64,000 nt of DNA from Halomarina ordinaria (GCF_030553305.1 NZ_JARRAH010000001.1:682001-746000); one strand, 5' to 3'. Positions 29,091-37,794 are shown, counted from the first letter of the stretch. A program made the numbers and translations. Notes: a model not told the origin generated them from the sequence alone.

Positions 29091-30233
29091 GTGCAAATCT
29101 CTAGCGTAGAGGCGATTCCGATTCACCGCGAGCTGGACGAGCGAATCGCCATCGCGCAGAAGTGGATATCGAGCCGGGAGTACTGTCTCGTCAGGGTCAC
29201 GACCGACGAGGGCGTCACCGGGTGGGGCGAGTGCTGGGGGCCGGTCGCCGGCAACCGCGAAATCGTCGAGGAGTACGTCGCACCCTGGCTGGAGGGCCGG
29301 GACGTGCGGAACGTCGAGCAGATTCACGACGACCTCGTGTTCAAGCTGACCGGGTCGTACCACTCCTACACCCCGGCGAGCGTCGTCGGCGGGGTCGACA
29401 TCGCCCTCTGGGACGCCTACGGCAAGTCCCTCGGTCTGCCCGTCTCGGACCTGCTCGGCGGGCGCCGTCGCGACAGCGTCCGGGCGTACGCGACCGGTCA
29501 CTTCTGGACCGAGGTCGACGACTTCGAGACGCTGAAGGAGCGGGTCGTGGCGGAGGCGACCGGGCACGTCGACGCCGGCTTCGACGCGCTGAAGAACAAG
29601 ATCGGCTTCCAGCGCCACCCCGACTTCCCGTGGGGGTGGCGCGAAGACGTCGAACTCGTCGCCGCCATCCGCGAGGCCGTCGGCGACGACGTCCGCCTGA
29701 TGACCGACGCCAACCACGCCTACGACCTCGCGACGGCCCGCCGGGTCGGCGAGCGACTGAGCGACCTCGGCGTCTACTGGCTCGAAGAACCCGTCCGCCC
29801 GCACGCCGTCGACAACTACGCGCTGCTCAACCGGGAACTCGACGTCCCGCTGGCGGGTGGCGAGTGCTGGGCGTTCGAACACGAGTTCGCGCGCGTCCTC
29901 GACGCCGGCGCCGTCGGCGTGACCCAGCCGGACGTGACGAGCGCGGGGGGACTCACCTCGACTCGGCGCGTCGCCACGCTCTCGGACGCCCACAACGTCC
30001 AGTGCATCCCCCATGTCTTCGGCAGCGCCGTCGCGCTCGCCGCCAGCCTCCAGGTGCTCGCGACCATCCCCGGCGAACCGATGCTCGAGTTCGACCGCAC
30101 GCCCAACCCCATCCGCGACGACCTGGCGGTCGACCCGGTCACGAACGACGGGAACTCGGTTCCCATCCCCGACGCTCCGGGCATCGGTGTCGACGTCGAC
30201 CCCGACGTGCTCGACTCGTTCCGGATGGACTGA
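29091..30233 (+). CDS. mandelate racemase / muconate lactonizing enzyme family protein
   Basis: 380 residues from a GTG at 29091. Enolase superfamily: N-terminal capping domain to about residue 125, then the barrel with KNK at 168-170, metal ligands Asp206 (TDANHAYD), Glu232 (LEEPV) and Glu258 (GGECW), and a likely catalytic His near 303 (CIPHVFGSAV). This set fits sugar-acid dehydratases of the MR subgroup; exact substrate unknown. GC-rich and typical for the host, although flanked by atypical DNA. No sugar catabolic neighbours are seen. Confidence 0.9.
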   Translation: MQISSVEAIPIHRELDERIAIAQKWISSREYCLVRVTTDEGVTGWGECWGPVAGNREIVEEYVAPWLEGRDVRNVEQIHDDLVFKLTGSYHSYTPASVVGGVDIALWDAYGKSLGLPVSDLLGGRRRDSVRAYATGHFWTEVDDFETLKERVVAEATGHVDAGFDALKNKIGFQRHPDFPWGWREDVELVAAIREAVGDDVRLMTDANHAYDLATARRVGERLSDLGVYWLEEPVRPHAVDNYALLNRELDVPLAGGECWAFEHEFARVLDAGAVGVTQPDVTSAGGLTSTRRVATLSDAHNVQCIPHVFGSAVALAASLQVLATIPGEPMLEFDRTPNPIRDDLAVDPVTNDGNSVPIPDAPGIGVDVDPDVLDSFRMD

Positions 30234-30301
30234 CCTCGGTGACGAGTGCGTCGTCCGGGGCGATGTCACAGTCCGTAAGCGAGTTGGGATATCGGGGTTC
30301 C

Positions 30302-30379
30302 ATGGGTTCTCGGACACTCCTACTTGATGCGAATGCGTTCCTCCTATCGCTCCGAAACCACTTTGGCTCGCGACTATAA
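30302..30379 (+). pseudogene. possible PIN-domain gene start, truncated
   Basis: A short frame encodes MGSRTLLLDANAFLL followed by SLRNHFGSRL and a stop. The L-L-L-D-A-N-A start is the classic first strand and catalytic Asp of archaeal PIN-domain nucleases (VapC or FCF1-like). Only 25 residues remain, so this is at most a remnant; a chance match is possible. Confidence 0.35.
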
Positions 30380-30390
30380 CCCTGTACATC

Positions 30391-31041
30391 ATGTCTGATG
30401 TTGGGCGATGGGTTGTCTGGGGTCTTCTCCCGTCCGTAATCGGCGGAATCCTCCTCAACGCTGTCGTCCCCTTCGACTCGATCAACAGCGAAGTCTTCGC
30501 CGTCGTACTTACCGACCCGATACTGCGAACCGGCGCGTTAACCGTAGTGCTCATTGCTCCCGTGTACTTCGGCGTGAGCTACATCATCGGGGTCGTTTCC
30601 TCGCTCGTAGACCGGCGGCGAGAGATTCAGAAAAGTAACTCACCGGGAGCATTCAGTGTCCCGTCACGTCCAAGTAAGCTGATTTGGCACGGTGTCATCC
30701 GACAGTACGGTGCGGACTGGTACGTGACGTTCGGTGAACGGCGGCGCGGCAGTACACGGTACGCGTACATCGAGAAGGGGGCGTGCTGCCCGAACTGCCA
30801 GACTGAGATGCTCCGCCGGAACAAAACGAAATTCGTCGTGTTCAAGCGACGCGTGTGGTTGTGCCCCCAGTGCGAAACGGTCGTTGACCGGCCGAAAGAG
30901 ATGCTATTCGAGGAGAAACGCGGAGTGAAGAACGTCGTCGAGAAGCATGTGCTGGCGGCATTATCAACCGATAATTCGCAGGAGTACATCGAGTCGGTGG
31001 ATGGGCTCGATACGGGACAGTGGGGGCGAGGATTCCCTTGA
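30391..31041 (+). CDS. hypothetical membrane protein with zinc ribbon
   Basis: 216 residues: two N-terminal membrane segments (about 8-28, 44-70; VVWGLLPSVIGGILLNAVV, TGALTVVLIAPVYFGVSYII), then a soluble basic domain with a zinc ribbon, CCPNCQ and CPQCE, at about 131-167. No known family. Composition is intermediate in GC. The C-terminus is acidic. Such membrane-zinc-ribbon proteins are scattered in haloarchaeal mobile regions; function cannot be stated. Confidence 0.65.
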   Translation: MSDVGRWVVWGLLPSVIGGILLNAVVPFDSINSEVFAVVLTDPILRTGALTVVLIAPVYFGVSYIIGVVSSLVDRRREIQKSNSPGAFSVPSRPSKLIWHGVIRQYGADWYVTFGERRRGSTRYAYIEKGACCPNCQTEMLRRNKTKFVVFKRRVWLCPQCETVVDRPKEMLFEEKRGVKNVVEKHVLAALSTDNSQEYIESVDGLDTGQWGRGFP

Positions 31042-31393
31042 TTGTGAGGGACTGCTGACAAACGGCCGGTCACCATCAAGACTATCGAGTATCGGGGTCC
31101 CGGGCCCGTCGCGCACTTCTCAGACACAGTGATCGACTACACACGTGAGCTGCTCCCACGCTGCAGTCCCGGAAACGGTCTGGTTAGGCGCGGTAGCGTA
31201 CGTCCTGAAGAAACTGTGAGGCCGATGGAAGTTGATGCTCCGGTACATTCACCACGAGTCTACGAACGAACTCGGTAACTGGATGAGTATGATCTAAGAA
31301 TCGGAGAAAGTCTAGAGATTAGCGTTAACTTCAGTGACCCGATTTTCTGAACCACCGGTTACATTACAATAGCCGGATAAGTCGGAGGAACGT
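31042..31393. other. 352-bp intergenic stretch in the accessory region
   Basis: No convincing gene. One plus-strand frame is broken by TGA at 31216 and continues to TAA at 31295; it contains fairly protein-like segments (SHAAVPETVWLGAVAYVLKKL is split by the stop region, then LMLRYIHHESTNELGNWM) that could be eroded coding sequence, but I cannot name a family. The 3' end is AT-rich (31300-31390) and probably carries the promoter of the next gene. Confidence 0.3.
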
Positions 31394-32128
31394 ATGATCG
31401 GAGCAGACAATCAAACATGTGACACTGACACAAACAGTGATGAGTTTTGTCTCGCCGAATTCATCGATGATAGATCCTCGCTGTTCGGCACAATGGGCGT
31501 GTTCGTCGCCGTCGCCGCGTACCTCTCACGAGCACAACCCGGACCGATAACGGATGCTGAATTGATGCTGAAAGCCGGGTACACTGCTTCGCTTGGACTC
31601 GCGTTACTCATACTATTCCTTATCTACTGGTCGATGCGGAACGAATTCGGGACGTGGACTGACCTTCGCCGCGCGCACATGCAACTCCATAACTGGACGT
31701 TGACTGTTTTCACCGGTTTCACCGGGCTGTTAATCCTCTCAGTCACGCACTTGGTCACACTGAACGACCCAGTGGTGTTCCTGCTCCTCCTCACTGGCAC
31801 GGCAGTGTTCAGTCTTATAGCGTTCACGAGCGTAGTATACGGGGTCGGTCGCCGAGTTCCTCGCTCCCCGTTGTGGCGGATACCGACGATGTTCGTCGTG
31901 TGCTCGGTCGTCTTGGCGGTGTCGGCCTACGTTCGGAATCAGTACTTAGCTGGGATTGAAATTACCACGATTCAGGATCTGACGTTCGCTGACCCGGTCC
32001 CGATCGTGTTGATGCTCACGATGGTGATCGTCGCTACGATTCAATCACTCGCCGCGGTCAGTCTCATCGCTACGATCCTCGGGATTCCGATCGTTGCTAT
32101 CGACAAGATTCGTGGTGTTTCCCCGTAA
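31394..32128 (+). CDS. hypothetical multi-pass membrane protein
   Basis: 244 residues with about six hydrophobic segments (for example SLFGTMGVFVAVAAYL, LALLILFLIYWSM, TVFTGFTGLLILSVTHLV, FLLLLTGTAVFSLIAFTSVV, MFVVCSVVLAVSAYV and the C-terminal pair). The acidic N-terminus is soluble. No motif recognised. Lower GC than the core genome, immediately left of the tRNA-Leu attachment-like repeat, so a resident of the accessory stretch. Function unknown. Confidence 0.65.
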   Translation: MIGADNQTCDTDTNSDEFCLAEFIDDRSSLFGTMGVFVAVAAYLSRAQPGPITDAELMLKAGYTASLGLALLILFLIYWSMRNEFGTWTDLRRAHMQLHNWTLTVFTGFTGLLILSVTHLVTLNDPVVFLLLLTGTAVFSLIAFTSVVYGVGRRVPRSPLWRIPTMFVVCSVVLAVSAYVRNQYLAGIEITTIQDLTFADPVPIVLMLTMVIVATIQSLAAVSLIATILGIPIVAIDKIRGVSP

Positions 32129-32144
32129 GACCGCATCGGGTGAG

Positions 32145-32166
32145 TGCGTGGGACCGGATTCGAACC
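32145..32166 (-). repeat. partial copy of the tRNA-Leu 3' end (attachment-site-like)
   Basis: 22 bp identical at 21 positions to the first 22 bp of the tRNA-Leu at 32244-32265 (one C to T change), covering the discriminator, acceptor strand and T-loop. It lies 99 bp to the 3' side of the intact tRNA. After the copy the sequence differs. This is the arrangement left by integrases that recombine into tRNA 3' ends. Confidence 0.6.
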
Positions 32167-32243
32167 CCGGTCGCTCGCGTCGCTCGCTCCCTGCTTCGAA
32201 TCCGTTCGTAACCCATTCGCTGCTCACGTCGTTCGCAGCAGAA

Positions 32244-32327
32244 TGCGCGGGACCGGATTCGAACCGGCGGACTCCTACGAGACAGCGTCCTAAGCGCTGC
32301 GCCGTTTCCTGGCTTGGCTACCCGCGC
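32244..32327 (-). tRNA. tRNA-Leu (UAG)
   Basis: 84 nt including discriminator A. Acceptor stem GCGCGGG/CCCGCGC; anticodon stem CAGCG/CGCTG enclosing the loop CTTAGGA with anticodon UAG; a class II variable arm; T arm CCGG-TTCGAAT-CCGG. The CCA tail is not encoded. Codons CUA (and wobble) are read. No intron seen. The tRNA 3' end faces the accessory stretch. Confidence 0.93.
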
Positions 32328-32411
32328 GCACCTCCACCTACCGCGATGCGTACAAAGAAGGTGTCGCTCCGGGGCGCAACCCCTATGCGCTCGCGGCGTA
32401 CAGGTTCGAAC

Positions 32412-32720
32412 ATGTTCCGCGCGCGCGACCAGGTCGAGAACGAGGAGTGGCTGACGACGCTCGAACGGACGGCCGACCGCCTCGACCTGGGGGCCGCGGC
32501 GCGCTCGCGTGCGACCGATCTCTTCCTCTCGACGCTCCCCGAGGCCGAGCGTTCCAAGCGTGCGACGCTCGCCGCGAGCGTCTACGTCGGCGCGCTCATC
32601 GAGGGCGACCGGCGCTCGCAGGGCGACGTGGCGGCCGCCGCCGACGTCTCACGGTTGACGGTCCAAAAGCGGTGGAAGGAACTCATCGAGGAGGCGGGGT
32701 TACGACGGCCGAACTGGTGA
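32412..32720 (+). CDS. TFB-like single cyclin-fold protein
   Basis: 102 residues from the ATG at 32412 (MFRARDQVENEEWL). It matches one cyclin repeat of transcription factor B, ending with the HTH-like ADVSRLTVQKRWKELIEEAG, comparable to the ISEVTIRNRYKELLE tail of the full TFB at 58421. There is no zinc ribbon, B-reader or second cyclin repeat. It could modulate promoter recognition or be a DNA-binding remnant. Small haloarchaeal proteins of this kind are annotated as TFIIB family. It is close to the tRNA and reads away from it. Confidence 0.82.
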   Translation: MFRARDQVENEEWLTTLERTADRLDLGAAARSRATDLFLSTLPEAERSKRATLAASVYVGALIEGDRRSQGDVAAAADVSRLTVQKRWKELIEEAGLRRPNW

Positions 32721-32739
32721 GCGCCGCGCTCACCGTCGC

Positions 32740-33243
32740 TCAGCGTCCCTGTTCGTGGGGGGCCGGTCGACCGGACGCCTCGGGGGTGCGGTTGCCGTGT
32801 TCGTCTATCTCGCCGCGGACGATGCGCGTCGAGGAGATTCGCTCGCCGTCCTCGGCGGGGACGTGGTCGACGACCACGACGTCGAGCGGGTCGAGGCCCT
32901 TCGTCGCCCGGATGTCGTTGACCTCCTGGGCGCCGCGGGTGGTCTCCGGCGAGACGACGAGGTAGTCGAAGTCGGGTTCCTCCGTGGCGATGCCGGTGGG
33001 TTCGTCGAGGCGACGTATCTCGAACTCGCGGTCGTGTCGCTCCGCGAGCGGCGCGAGTTCGCGCTTCAGCGCCGCGTGGCGCTCCTCGTAGGACTTGACG
33101 TGGCGTTCCTCGTTGCGCGTCTTCGGTGCCAGTTCGTCGCTGGTCAGGCCGACCGTGACGTCACCGAGTTCGAACGCCCGCTCGAACAGTGCTCGATGGC
33201 CGTCGTGCACCGGATCAAACGTCCCCCCGAGCGCGACATTCAT
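32740..33243 (-). CDS. coaD: archaeal phosphopantetheine adenylyltransferase
   Basis: 167 residues from the ATG at 33243 (MNVALGGTFDPVHDGHRALF). Transfers AMP to 4'-phosphopantetheine in CoA synthesis. Nucleotidyltransferase motifs are GGTFDPVHDGH at the start and ISSTRIVRGEI near residue 142; YLVVSPETT is typical of the archaeal PPAT group. The frame upstream of 33243 is shadow sequence. It is 62 bp downstream of a winged-helix gene on the same strand. Confidence 0.93.
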   Translation of the reverse strand: MNVALGGTFDPVHDGHRALFERAFELGDVTVGLTSDELAPKTRNEERHVKSYEERHAALKRELAPLAERHDREFEIRRLDEPTGIATEEPDFDYLVVSPETTRGAQEVNDIRATKGLDPLDVVVVDHVPAEDGERISSTRIVRGEIDEHGNRTPEASGRPAPHEQGR

Positions 33244-33305
33244 ACGTGCGCCGAGGGCCGCACCCGGCTTATGCCTTCGGCTCTCGTCATCCGGGGACGT
33301 GTCGC

Positions 33306-33800
33306 TCAGTCGTCGTCCGCCGTCTCCTCCGCGGGCCGCTCGACGGTGATGCGGACCGGGCGCGCGTCGCTCCGGCGGTCCGCGAGCGCGTCGTCGAGGT
33401 TGAACACCGTGTTCAGTTCCTCCTGGACGTCCCCGACGATGTCCGTGACGAGGTCGTTCGGGGCGATGGCGACGTACTCGTAGGGGTTGTTGCCCGCGCC
33501 GGCGGACTCGCGCTTGCGTCGGTGGACCTTCCCGTCGTCGTTCAGTTCCGCGAGCGCCTCGCGGACCGTACTCGGGTAGAGTCCCGTCCCGTCGGATATC
33601 TCCTCGCTCGTCGAGTTGGGCCGCTCGCGGAGGTAGATGTAGATGCGGGCGCGCGTCTCCGTGTCGAGGACCCACGTGAGCAGGTCCACCAGTCCGTCGT
33701 CGAGCGTCTCGACGGCCCTGTCGGCCTCCGATTCGAGCCGCTCGCGGACGCTTCCGTCTCGGACGCCCGTGGCGTCCTCGTTCTTGTCATCCGTGGACAT
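33306..33800 (-). CDS. winged-helix transcriptional regulator
   Basis: 164 residues. A central winged helix (about 38-100) shows ETRARIYIYLRERPNSTSEE, then DGTGLYPSTVREALAELNDDGKVHRRKRES, the recognition helix and wing. The N- and C-termini are acidic. The C-terminal part (NPYEYVAIAPNDL) is common to haloarchaeal HTH proteins of the ArsR/TrmB kind. Strong T-rich promoter at 33832-33842. Targets unknown; neighbours coaD and gshA are candidates. Confidence 0.85.
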   Translation of the reverse strand: MSTDDKNEDATGVRDGSVRERLESEADRAVETLDDGLVDLLTWVLDTETRARIYIYLRERPNSTSEEISDGTGLYPSTVREALAELNDDGKVHRRKRESAGAGNNPYEYVAIAPNDLVTDIVGDVQEELNTVFNLDDALADRRSDARPVRITVERPAEETADDD

Positions 33801-33831
33801 GGGTTGAGTGTAACCGATGCCTAGGAATTAG

Positions 33832-33842
33832 TCAATAAAAAT
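33832..33842 (-). promoter_or_regulatory. promoter of the winged-helix gene and T-tract after gshA
   Basis: Minus strand GATTTTTATTGAC lies 32-42 bp before the ATG at 33800 and 7-17 bp after the gshA stop, so it may end gshA transcription and start the regulator. Confidence 0.5.
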
Positions 33843-33848
33843 CCTCGC

Positions 33849-34952
33849 TTAGAGGCGGAGCGACTCACACAGCGCGTCGAACCCCCGTTCGCGCAGGAGA
33901 CGACGCTGTCGGGTGGCGCCGCTCTCGGCGTCGTACACCCGGCGGACGCCGTCGACGCCGAGGCGGTCGCAGGTCCGGTCGACCGCCTCCCCGAGGGTGC
34001 AGGTCCCCTCGCAGTCGCGGTCGATGAACGACGCCTCGTGCCCCCAGCGCATCGCGCGCCACTTGTTCTCGTCGAGCGTCTCGCGGCGGTGCTGGAACCC
34101 CGCCCGGCGGTGACGGCTCTCCGCCCACGGGTCGGGGTGGTCCTCGTAGCGCTCGGCGAGGTCCGTCACGAGCGCGTGGACGTACTCGACGAACGCGAGG
34201 ACGTGTTCCCGGTCGGCCTGCCCGTCCGGCGTCCGGACCTCGACCGTCCCGTGGCCGGAGTGAGGCCGGACGTCGTACCACAGTTCCCCGCGGTCGCTGA
34301 TGGAGTCGGTCTCGACCATCAGCCGTTCGAGTTCGAGGTACTCCGCGAAGGAGTCGAACGCCGTCGGCATCCCGGTGTTCGGCAAGCCCTCGAATACCTT
34401 CGCCCGCGCGGAGGCGAGGCCGGTGTCGTAGCCGTCCCAGAACGGCGAGTTCGCCGAGAGCGCGAGCATCACGGGGAGGTGCCAGCGCAGTTCGTTCGCC
34501 ACCCAGGTCGCCTTGTCCGCGTCGTCGACGCCGACGTGGACGTGCAGGCCGGCCGTCGTGTTCCGGTGCTGGGGGTACTGGATGCGCTCCAACTGGGTGC
34601 GGTAGCGCGGTTTCTCCGCGTGTTCGAGTTCGCGCCAGGTGGCCGCCGGGTGGAGGCCCGCCGCCGCGACGCCGTAGCCGTGGGCCTCGGCGTGGGCGAC
34701 CAGCGCCTCGCGCACGTCGCGGAGGGCCGTCCGCGCGTCCGAGAGGGAGTCGAGCGTCGGCGTCTGCGTCTCGATGACGCACTTGAATAGTTCGTGGTCG
34801 AGTCGGTCGCGGAGCACCGCCGGGGGGTCCGTCTCGTAGACGAGTTCGTCCGTCCCGGAGGTGGGCCGTCCGCGCTCGTCGACGACGAAGAACTCCTCCT
34901 CGATGCCGAGCGTCCCCATCCGGTCGAACGCGTCGGCGGACCCCAGTTCCAT
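33849..34952 (-). CDS. gshA: glutamate--cysteine ligase (GCS2 type)
   Basis: 367 residues. Joins glutamate to cysteine, giving gamma-glutamylcysteine, the main low-molecular-weight thiol of haloarchaea. GCS2 motifs: [10 protein letters not shown] at the start, [41 protein letters not shown] and NKWRAMRWG. Normal length. Its TATA box is 34975-34982. A second GCS2-family member lies at 43913. Confidence 0.94.
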   Translation of the reverse strand: MELGSADAFDRMGTLGIEEEFFVVDERGRPTSGTDELVYETDPPAVLRDRLDHELFKCVIETQTPTLDSLSDARTALRDVREALVAHAEAHGYGVAAAGLHPAATWRELEHAEKPRYRTQLERIQYPQHRNTTAGLHVHVGVDDADKATWVANELRWHLPVMLALSANSPFWDGYDTGLASARAKVFEGLPNTGMPTAFDSFAEYLELERLMVETDSISDRGELWYDVRPHSGHGTVEVRTPDGQADREHVLAFVEYVHALVTDLAERYEDHPDPWAESRHRRAGFQHRRETLDENKWRAMRWGHEASFIDRDCEGTCTLGEAVDRTCDRLGVDGVRRVYDAESGATRQRRLLRERGFDALCESLRL

Positions 34953-34974
34953 ACCCCACCTGCCCCTCCCGGCG

Positions 34975-34982
34975 AGTAAACC
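34975..34982 (-). promoter_or_regulatory. gshA: gshA promoter TATA box
   Basis: Minus strand GGGTTTACTCG lies about 25-30 bp before the gshA ATG, consistent with leaderless transcription. Confidence 0.45.
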
Positions 34983-35036
34983 CTTACTCTCTGTCCCCGC
35001 CCGACAGCCCCGGCGGCCGTCGGGAAAAGGGTCGGG

Positions 35037-35573
35037 TCAGCCGCCGAACTCGGCCTCGGTGACGCGCACGTGGAGCGTCTCCTCAACGTCGCGGAGGTCG
35101 TACTCCGGCAGGGTCGGTCCCGTCCGCGTGACGTACATGGGTTCGACCGGGCGGAGGAGCCCCCCGTCCGTCTCCCTTCCCACGCTCTCTCCCTCGCCAT
35201 CTCCCACGCTCTCGTCGTCGTCCCCAGCCGCGTCGGCCGCGCGCGCCAGCCCGTACACCTTCAGGTAGGTGCCCGACTCCTCGGGGACGACGCTCCCCTC
35301 GCGGATGGCGCCCGCGAGCGCGCGAGAGAGCCACTCCGTCTCGCTCACGGAGGGTTCGAGGACGAGCGCCGCCTCCGCGAACCGCACGAGGTACCAGTTG
35401 AGGTCGTTGAGCAGCGAGACGGCGCTCCCGAGGCTGATGGTCTCGACGGCGACGCTGTTCTCGAACGGCCGCTGGAGCCGGTAGGTCGAGAGCGCCTCGC
35501 GGGAGGTCTCGCGGGAGAGCAACTCGTAGCGCAGGTCGCAGTCCTCGTTCCCGACGAGACAGACCGTGGTCAT
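35037..35573 (-). CDS. DUF5804-like haloarchaeal protein
   Basis: 178 residues beginning MTTVCLVGNEDCDLRYELLS. The pattern RYELLSRETSREALSTY with LLNDLNWYLVRF recalls DUF5804, a haloarchaeal family without assigned function. A Gly/Asp/Glu-rich linker (about 115-135) separates two parts. Soluble. It sits 68 bp upstream of gshA on the same strand, with gshA having its own promoter. Confidence 0.7.
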   Translation of the reverse strand: MTTVCLVGNEDCDLRYELLSRETSREALSTYRLQRPFENSVAVETISLGSAVSLLNDLNWYLVRFAEAALVLEPSVSETEWLSRALAGAIREGSVVPEESGTYLKVYGLARAADAAGDDDESVGDGEGESVGRETDGGLLRPVEPMYVTRTGPTLPEYDLRDVEETLHVRVTEAEFGG

Positions 35574-35903
35574 GCGCCTACTGGACGCAGGCGCGGCAAA
35601 GCGGTTTCGTTACGCGACGTTTCGAGCAGCGGGCGTCTGTGGAGCGGTGCCGGGGAAACGGCGAGAGGTGGGTGAGTTGGTCACCCGGGGAGGAGGTCCG
35701 AACGACGGTCGCCCCACGGACGAGCGGAACGGAAGTGCCGTCCTGCGGACGCTCCGGGTCTGCGGTCGTTTCCGGTCCGCTCGGAACCGCGTCGCGGTTG
35801 CGGGAGCCTGCGAGGCGCTTCGCGTCTCACGACGTCGGTGGATCAGCGAGAGGTGAGCGAGCGCGACGGAGTCGTGCGCGCGATTCCCGCCCGGAACGGT
35901 GGT
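35574..35903. other. 330-bp GC-rich gap without a gene
   Basis: Lies between the metK 3' end and the DUF5804-like start. I see no coding frame with plausible composition. One hairpin is present (35670-35686, GGGTGA / TCACCC around GTTGG). No clear TATA box for the gene to the left. Confidence 0.4.
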
Positions 35904-37109
35904 TCAGAACGTGGTCAGTTCGCCGTCGATGACGCGCTCGGTGATGGAGGTGACGTCCGACAGTTCGCGGTCGACGACGGCGGCCACCTCCGCCTCGATG
36001 TCGGCGACGTCGACGCCGTCCTCGGTGACGAGCGCCGCGTCGGCGACGTGGGGGTCGTCGATGGGCTTGCCGATCTGCGAGAGCAGTCGGACGCGTATCT
36101 CGCGGATGCCGTCGACCTCCGCGACGACCGACTCGGCGATGTCGGTCGAGAGGAGGTTGTATATCTTCCCGATGTGGTTGACGGGGTTCTTCCCGCTGGT
36201 GGCCTCCATGCTCATCGAGCGGTTGGGGGTGATGAGGCCGTTGGCGCGGTTACCCCGCCCCACGCTCCCGTCGTCGCCCTGTTCGGCGGAGGTGCCGGTG
36301 GTGGTGAGGTAGATGGCGCCCTCCTCGTAGCTGTCGGCGGTGTTGACGTGGACGGCCACCTCGCGGTCGGTGTACTCGCTCGCGAGGTCGGCGACGAACT
36401 CGCGGACGGCGTCGACGGCGTCGCGGTAGTCGTCCATGTCGTCGACGTAGGCGTCGACCATGGCGGCGGCGACGGTCACGTCGATGCGGTCGTCCTCGCG
36501 CTTGCCCATCACCTTGATGTCCTGGCCGAGTTCGGGGTGGTCGCTGCCGTACGAGCCGGTGAGCCGTCGCTCGGCGTTCAGGACGATCTCCTCGGTCTCG
36601 GTGAGCGGCGCGTGGCCGACGCCGAAGCTCGTATCGTTGGCCATCGGGACCGACCGTCCCTCGTCGCCGAAGACCTCCTGGAGGTCGCCGGAGCCCTCGC
36701 CGAGTTCCACGTCCACGACGACGTCGGTGCCGAACTCCAGTTCGGGGAAGTGCGCGTCGACGTACTCGCGGGCGGCGCGGAGGGCGATGGTCTCGGTCGG
36801 TATCTTCGTCCCCTCGTACTCCTTGGTCGCGCGGCCGACGATGAGGAGGTAGATGGGGGCGATAGTCTCGCCGCCGGAGAAGGCGGGGGCGGCCGAGCCG
36901 GCGACGAGCTGCGTCTCGTCGGTGTTGTAGTGGAGGACCGTCCCGACGCGGTCGAGGTACTCGCGCGCGAGCGCCTGCGAGACGTGTTCCGCGATACCGT
37001 CGCAGATAGAGTCGGGGTGGCCGAGTCCCTTCCGCTCGACGATCTCGACCTCCTGGTCCTCGACGGCGAGCCCGGCCATCGGCTCGACGCGAATGTTGCG
37101 GTCGGTCAT
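35904..37109 (-). CDS. archaeal S-adenosylmethionine synthetase
   Basis: 401 residues. Archaeal-type MAT (AdoMet synthase) forms SAM from methionine and ATP. Motifs include [30 protein letters not shown] (here [19 protein letters not shown]), and [20 protein letters not shown]. Distinct in sequence from bacterial MetK. Complete. TATA at 37134-37144. It supplies SAM for the methyltransferases elsewhere in the window. Confidence 0.96.
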   Translation of the reverse strand: MTDRNIRVEPMAGLAVEDQEVEIVERKGLGHPDSICDGIAEHVSQALAREYLDRVGTVLHYNTDETQLVAGSAAPAFSGGETIAPIYLLIVGRATKEYEGTKIPTETIALRAAREYVDAHFPELEFGTDVVVDVELGEGSGDLQEVFGDEGRSVPMANDTSFGVGHAPLTETEEIVLNAERRLTGSYGSDHPELGQDIKVMGKREDDRIDVTVAAAMVDAYVDDMDDYRDAVDAVREFVADLASEYTDREVAVHVNTADSYEEGAIYLTTTGTSAEQGDDGSVGRGNRANGLITPNRSMSMEATSGKNPVNHIGKIYNLLSTDIAESVVAEVDGIREIRVRLLSQIGKPIDDPHVADAALVTEDGVDVADIEAEVAAVVDRELSDVTSITERVIDGELTTF

Positions 37110-37133
37110 TGTCCGTCGTTCACCGCCTCCGGA

Positions 37134-37144
37134 GGTATAACTTA
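37134..37144 (-). promoter_or_regulatory. SAM synthetase promoter TATA box
   Basis: Minus strand GTAAGTTATACC lies about 25-35 bp before the ATG at 37109. Confidence 0.45.
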
Positions 37145-37174
37145 CGGAAACCTCGAACGGTCGAAATATTCCTA

Positions 37175-37714
37175 TCAGTTATCTCCGAGGAGGAGTTCGA
37201 GGTACGACGTACGCAGCTGGTCGTCGGGGTCGAGACCCAGGTCCCGACAGCGTTCGAACACGCCCTCGCGGGTCGCCTCGACCGCCCCCTCCGCACACTC
37301 GCGCTCGATTTCGACGAACTGTCCGAGGTCGGTCACCTCGTCGAGGACGACCGTGTAGCCGTCGAGCGAGTAGACCCGACGGCGTTTCTCGACGGTCGCG
37401 ACCGGCGTGAAGCCGAGCCGGTCGAGGACCGCTCCCATCGTCTCCCCGTCGTCGACGCCCGTCTCGAACTCCGCTCGGGTCTTCGAGTCGCCGTCGACCA
37501 GCGGCCCCTTGTAGGTGATGCGGGCGGCCTCCTCGCCGTCGGCGGGGGTCTCGCGTCGGATACGGAGCGCCTCGTCGGTCTCACCGAAGGCCCGGTGAGG
37601 GGCGTCGTAGTAGGTGTCGGCCTGGTCGACGGTCACCTCGTGGACTGCGCGGTCGTCGAGTCGCTCGCGGAGTCGGTCGTGGTCCGCGCGGAGCTTCACC
37701 TCCACTTCGTACAT
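37175..37714 (-). CDS. cyaB: CYTH-domain protein (class IV adenylate cyclase / triphosphatase)
   Basis: 179 residues from the ATG at 37714 (MYEVEVKLRADHDRL). The ExExK motif EVEVK and the basic/acidic strand set (RIRRET, ARITYKGP, EKRRRVYSL, VEIERE) define the CYTH tunnel fold, which binds triphosphates with divalent metal. Archaeal members are annotated as class IV adenylate cyclases, but many are triphosphatases, so the reaction is uncertain. Divergent from the FKBP gene. Confidence 0.9.
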   Translation of the reverse strand: MYEVEVKLRADHDRLRERLDDRAVHEVTVDQADTYYDAPHRAFGETDEALRIRRETPADGEEAARITYKGPLVDGDSKTRAEFETGVDDGETMGAVLDRLGFTPVATVEKRRRVYSLDGYTVVLDEVTDLGQFVEIERECAEGAVEATREGVFERCRDLGLDPDDQLRTSYLELLLGDN

Positions 37715-37794
37715 ACCGGGGGCGCGCGGCGGAGGGGCAAAAGCGGTCCGCACCGGACCGTGGTACGCCGGCACACCCGGCTCTTCGAAACGTG

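Noticed and set aside
30285-31130. Similarity between TATCGGGGTTCC near 30291 and TATCGGGGTCCC near 31092 as flanking repeats of the 30391 gene
   Set aside because: Only about a dozen bases match with several differences beyond, which is not enough to claim element ends.
31139-31297. Broken frame in the accessory gap that looks partly protein-like
   Set aside because: Contains in-frame stops, is under 55 codons and matches no family I know. Kept only as a note in the gap entry.
28324-32244. Search for an integrase or transposase that would explain the tRNA-Leu copy
   Set aside because: None of the frames shows tyrosine-recombinase or DDE motifs, so the element, if real, has lost it or it lies outside the window.
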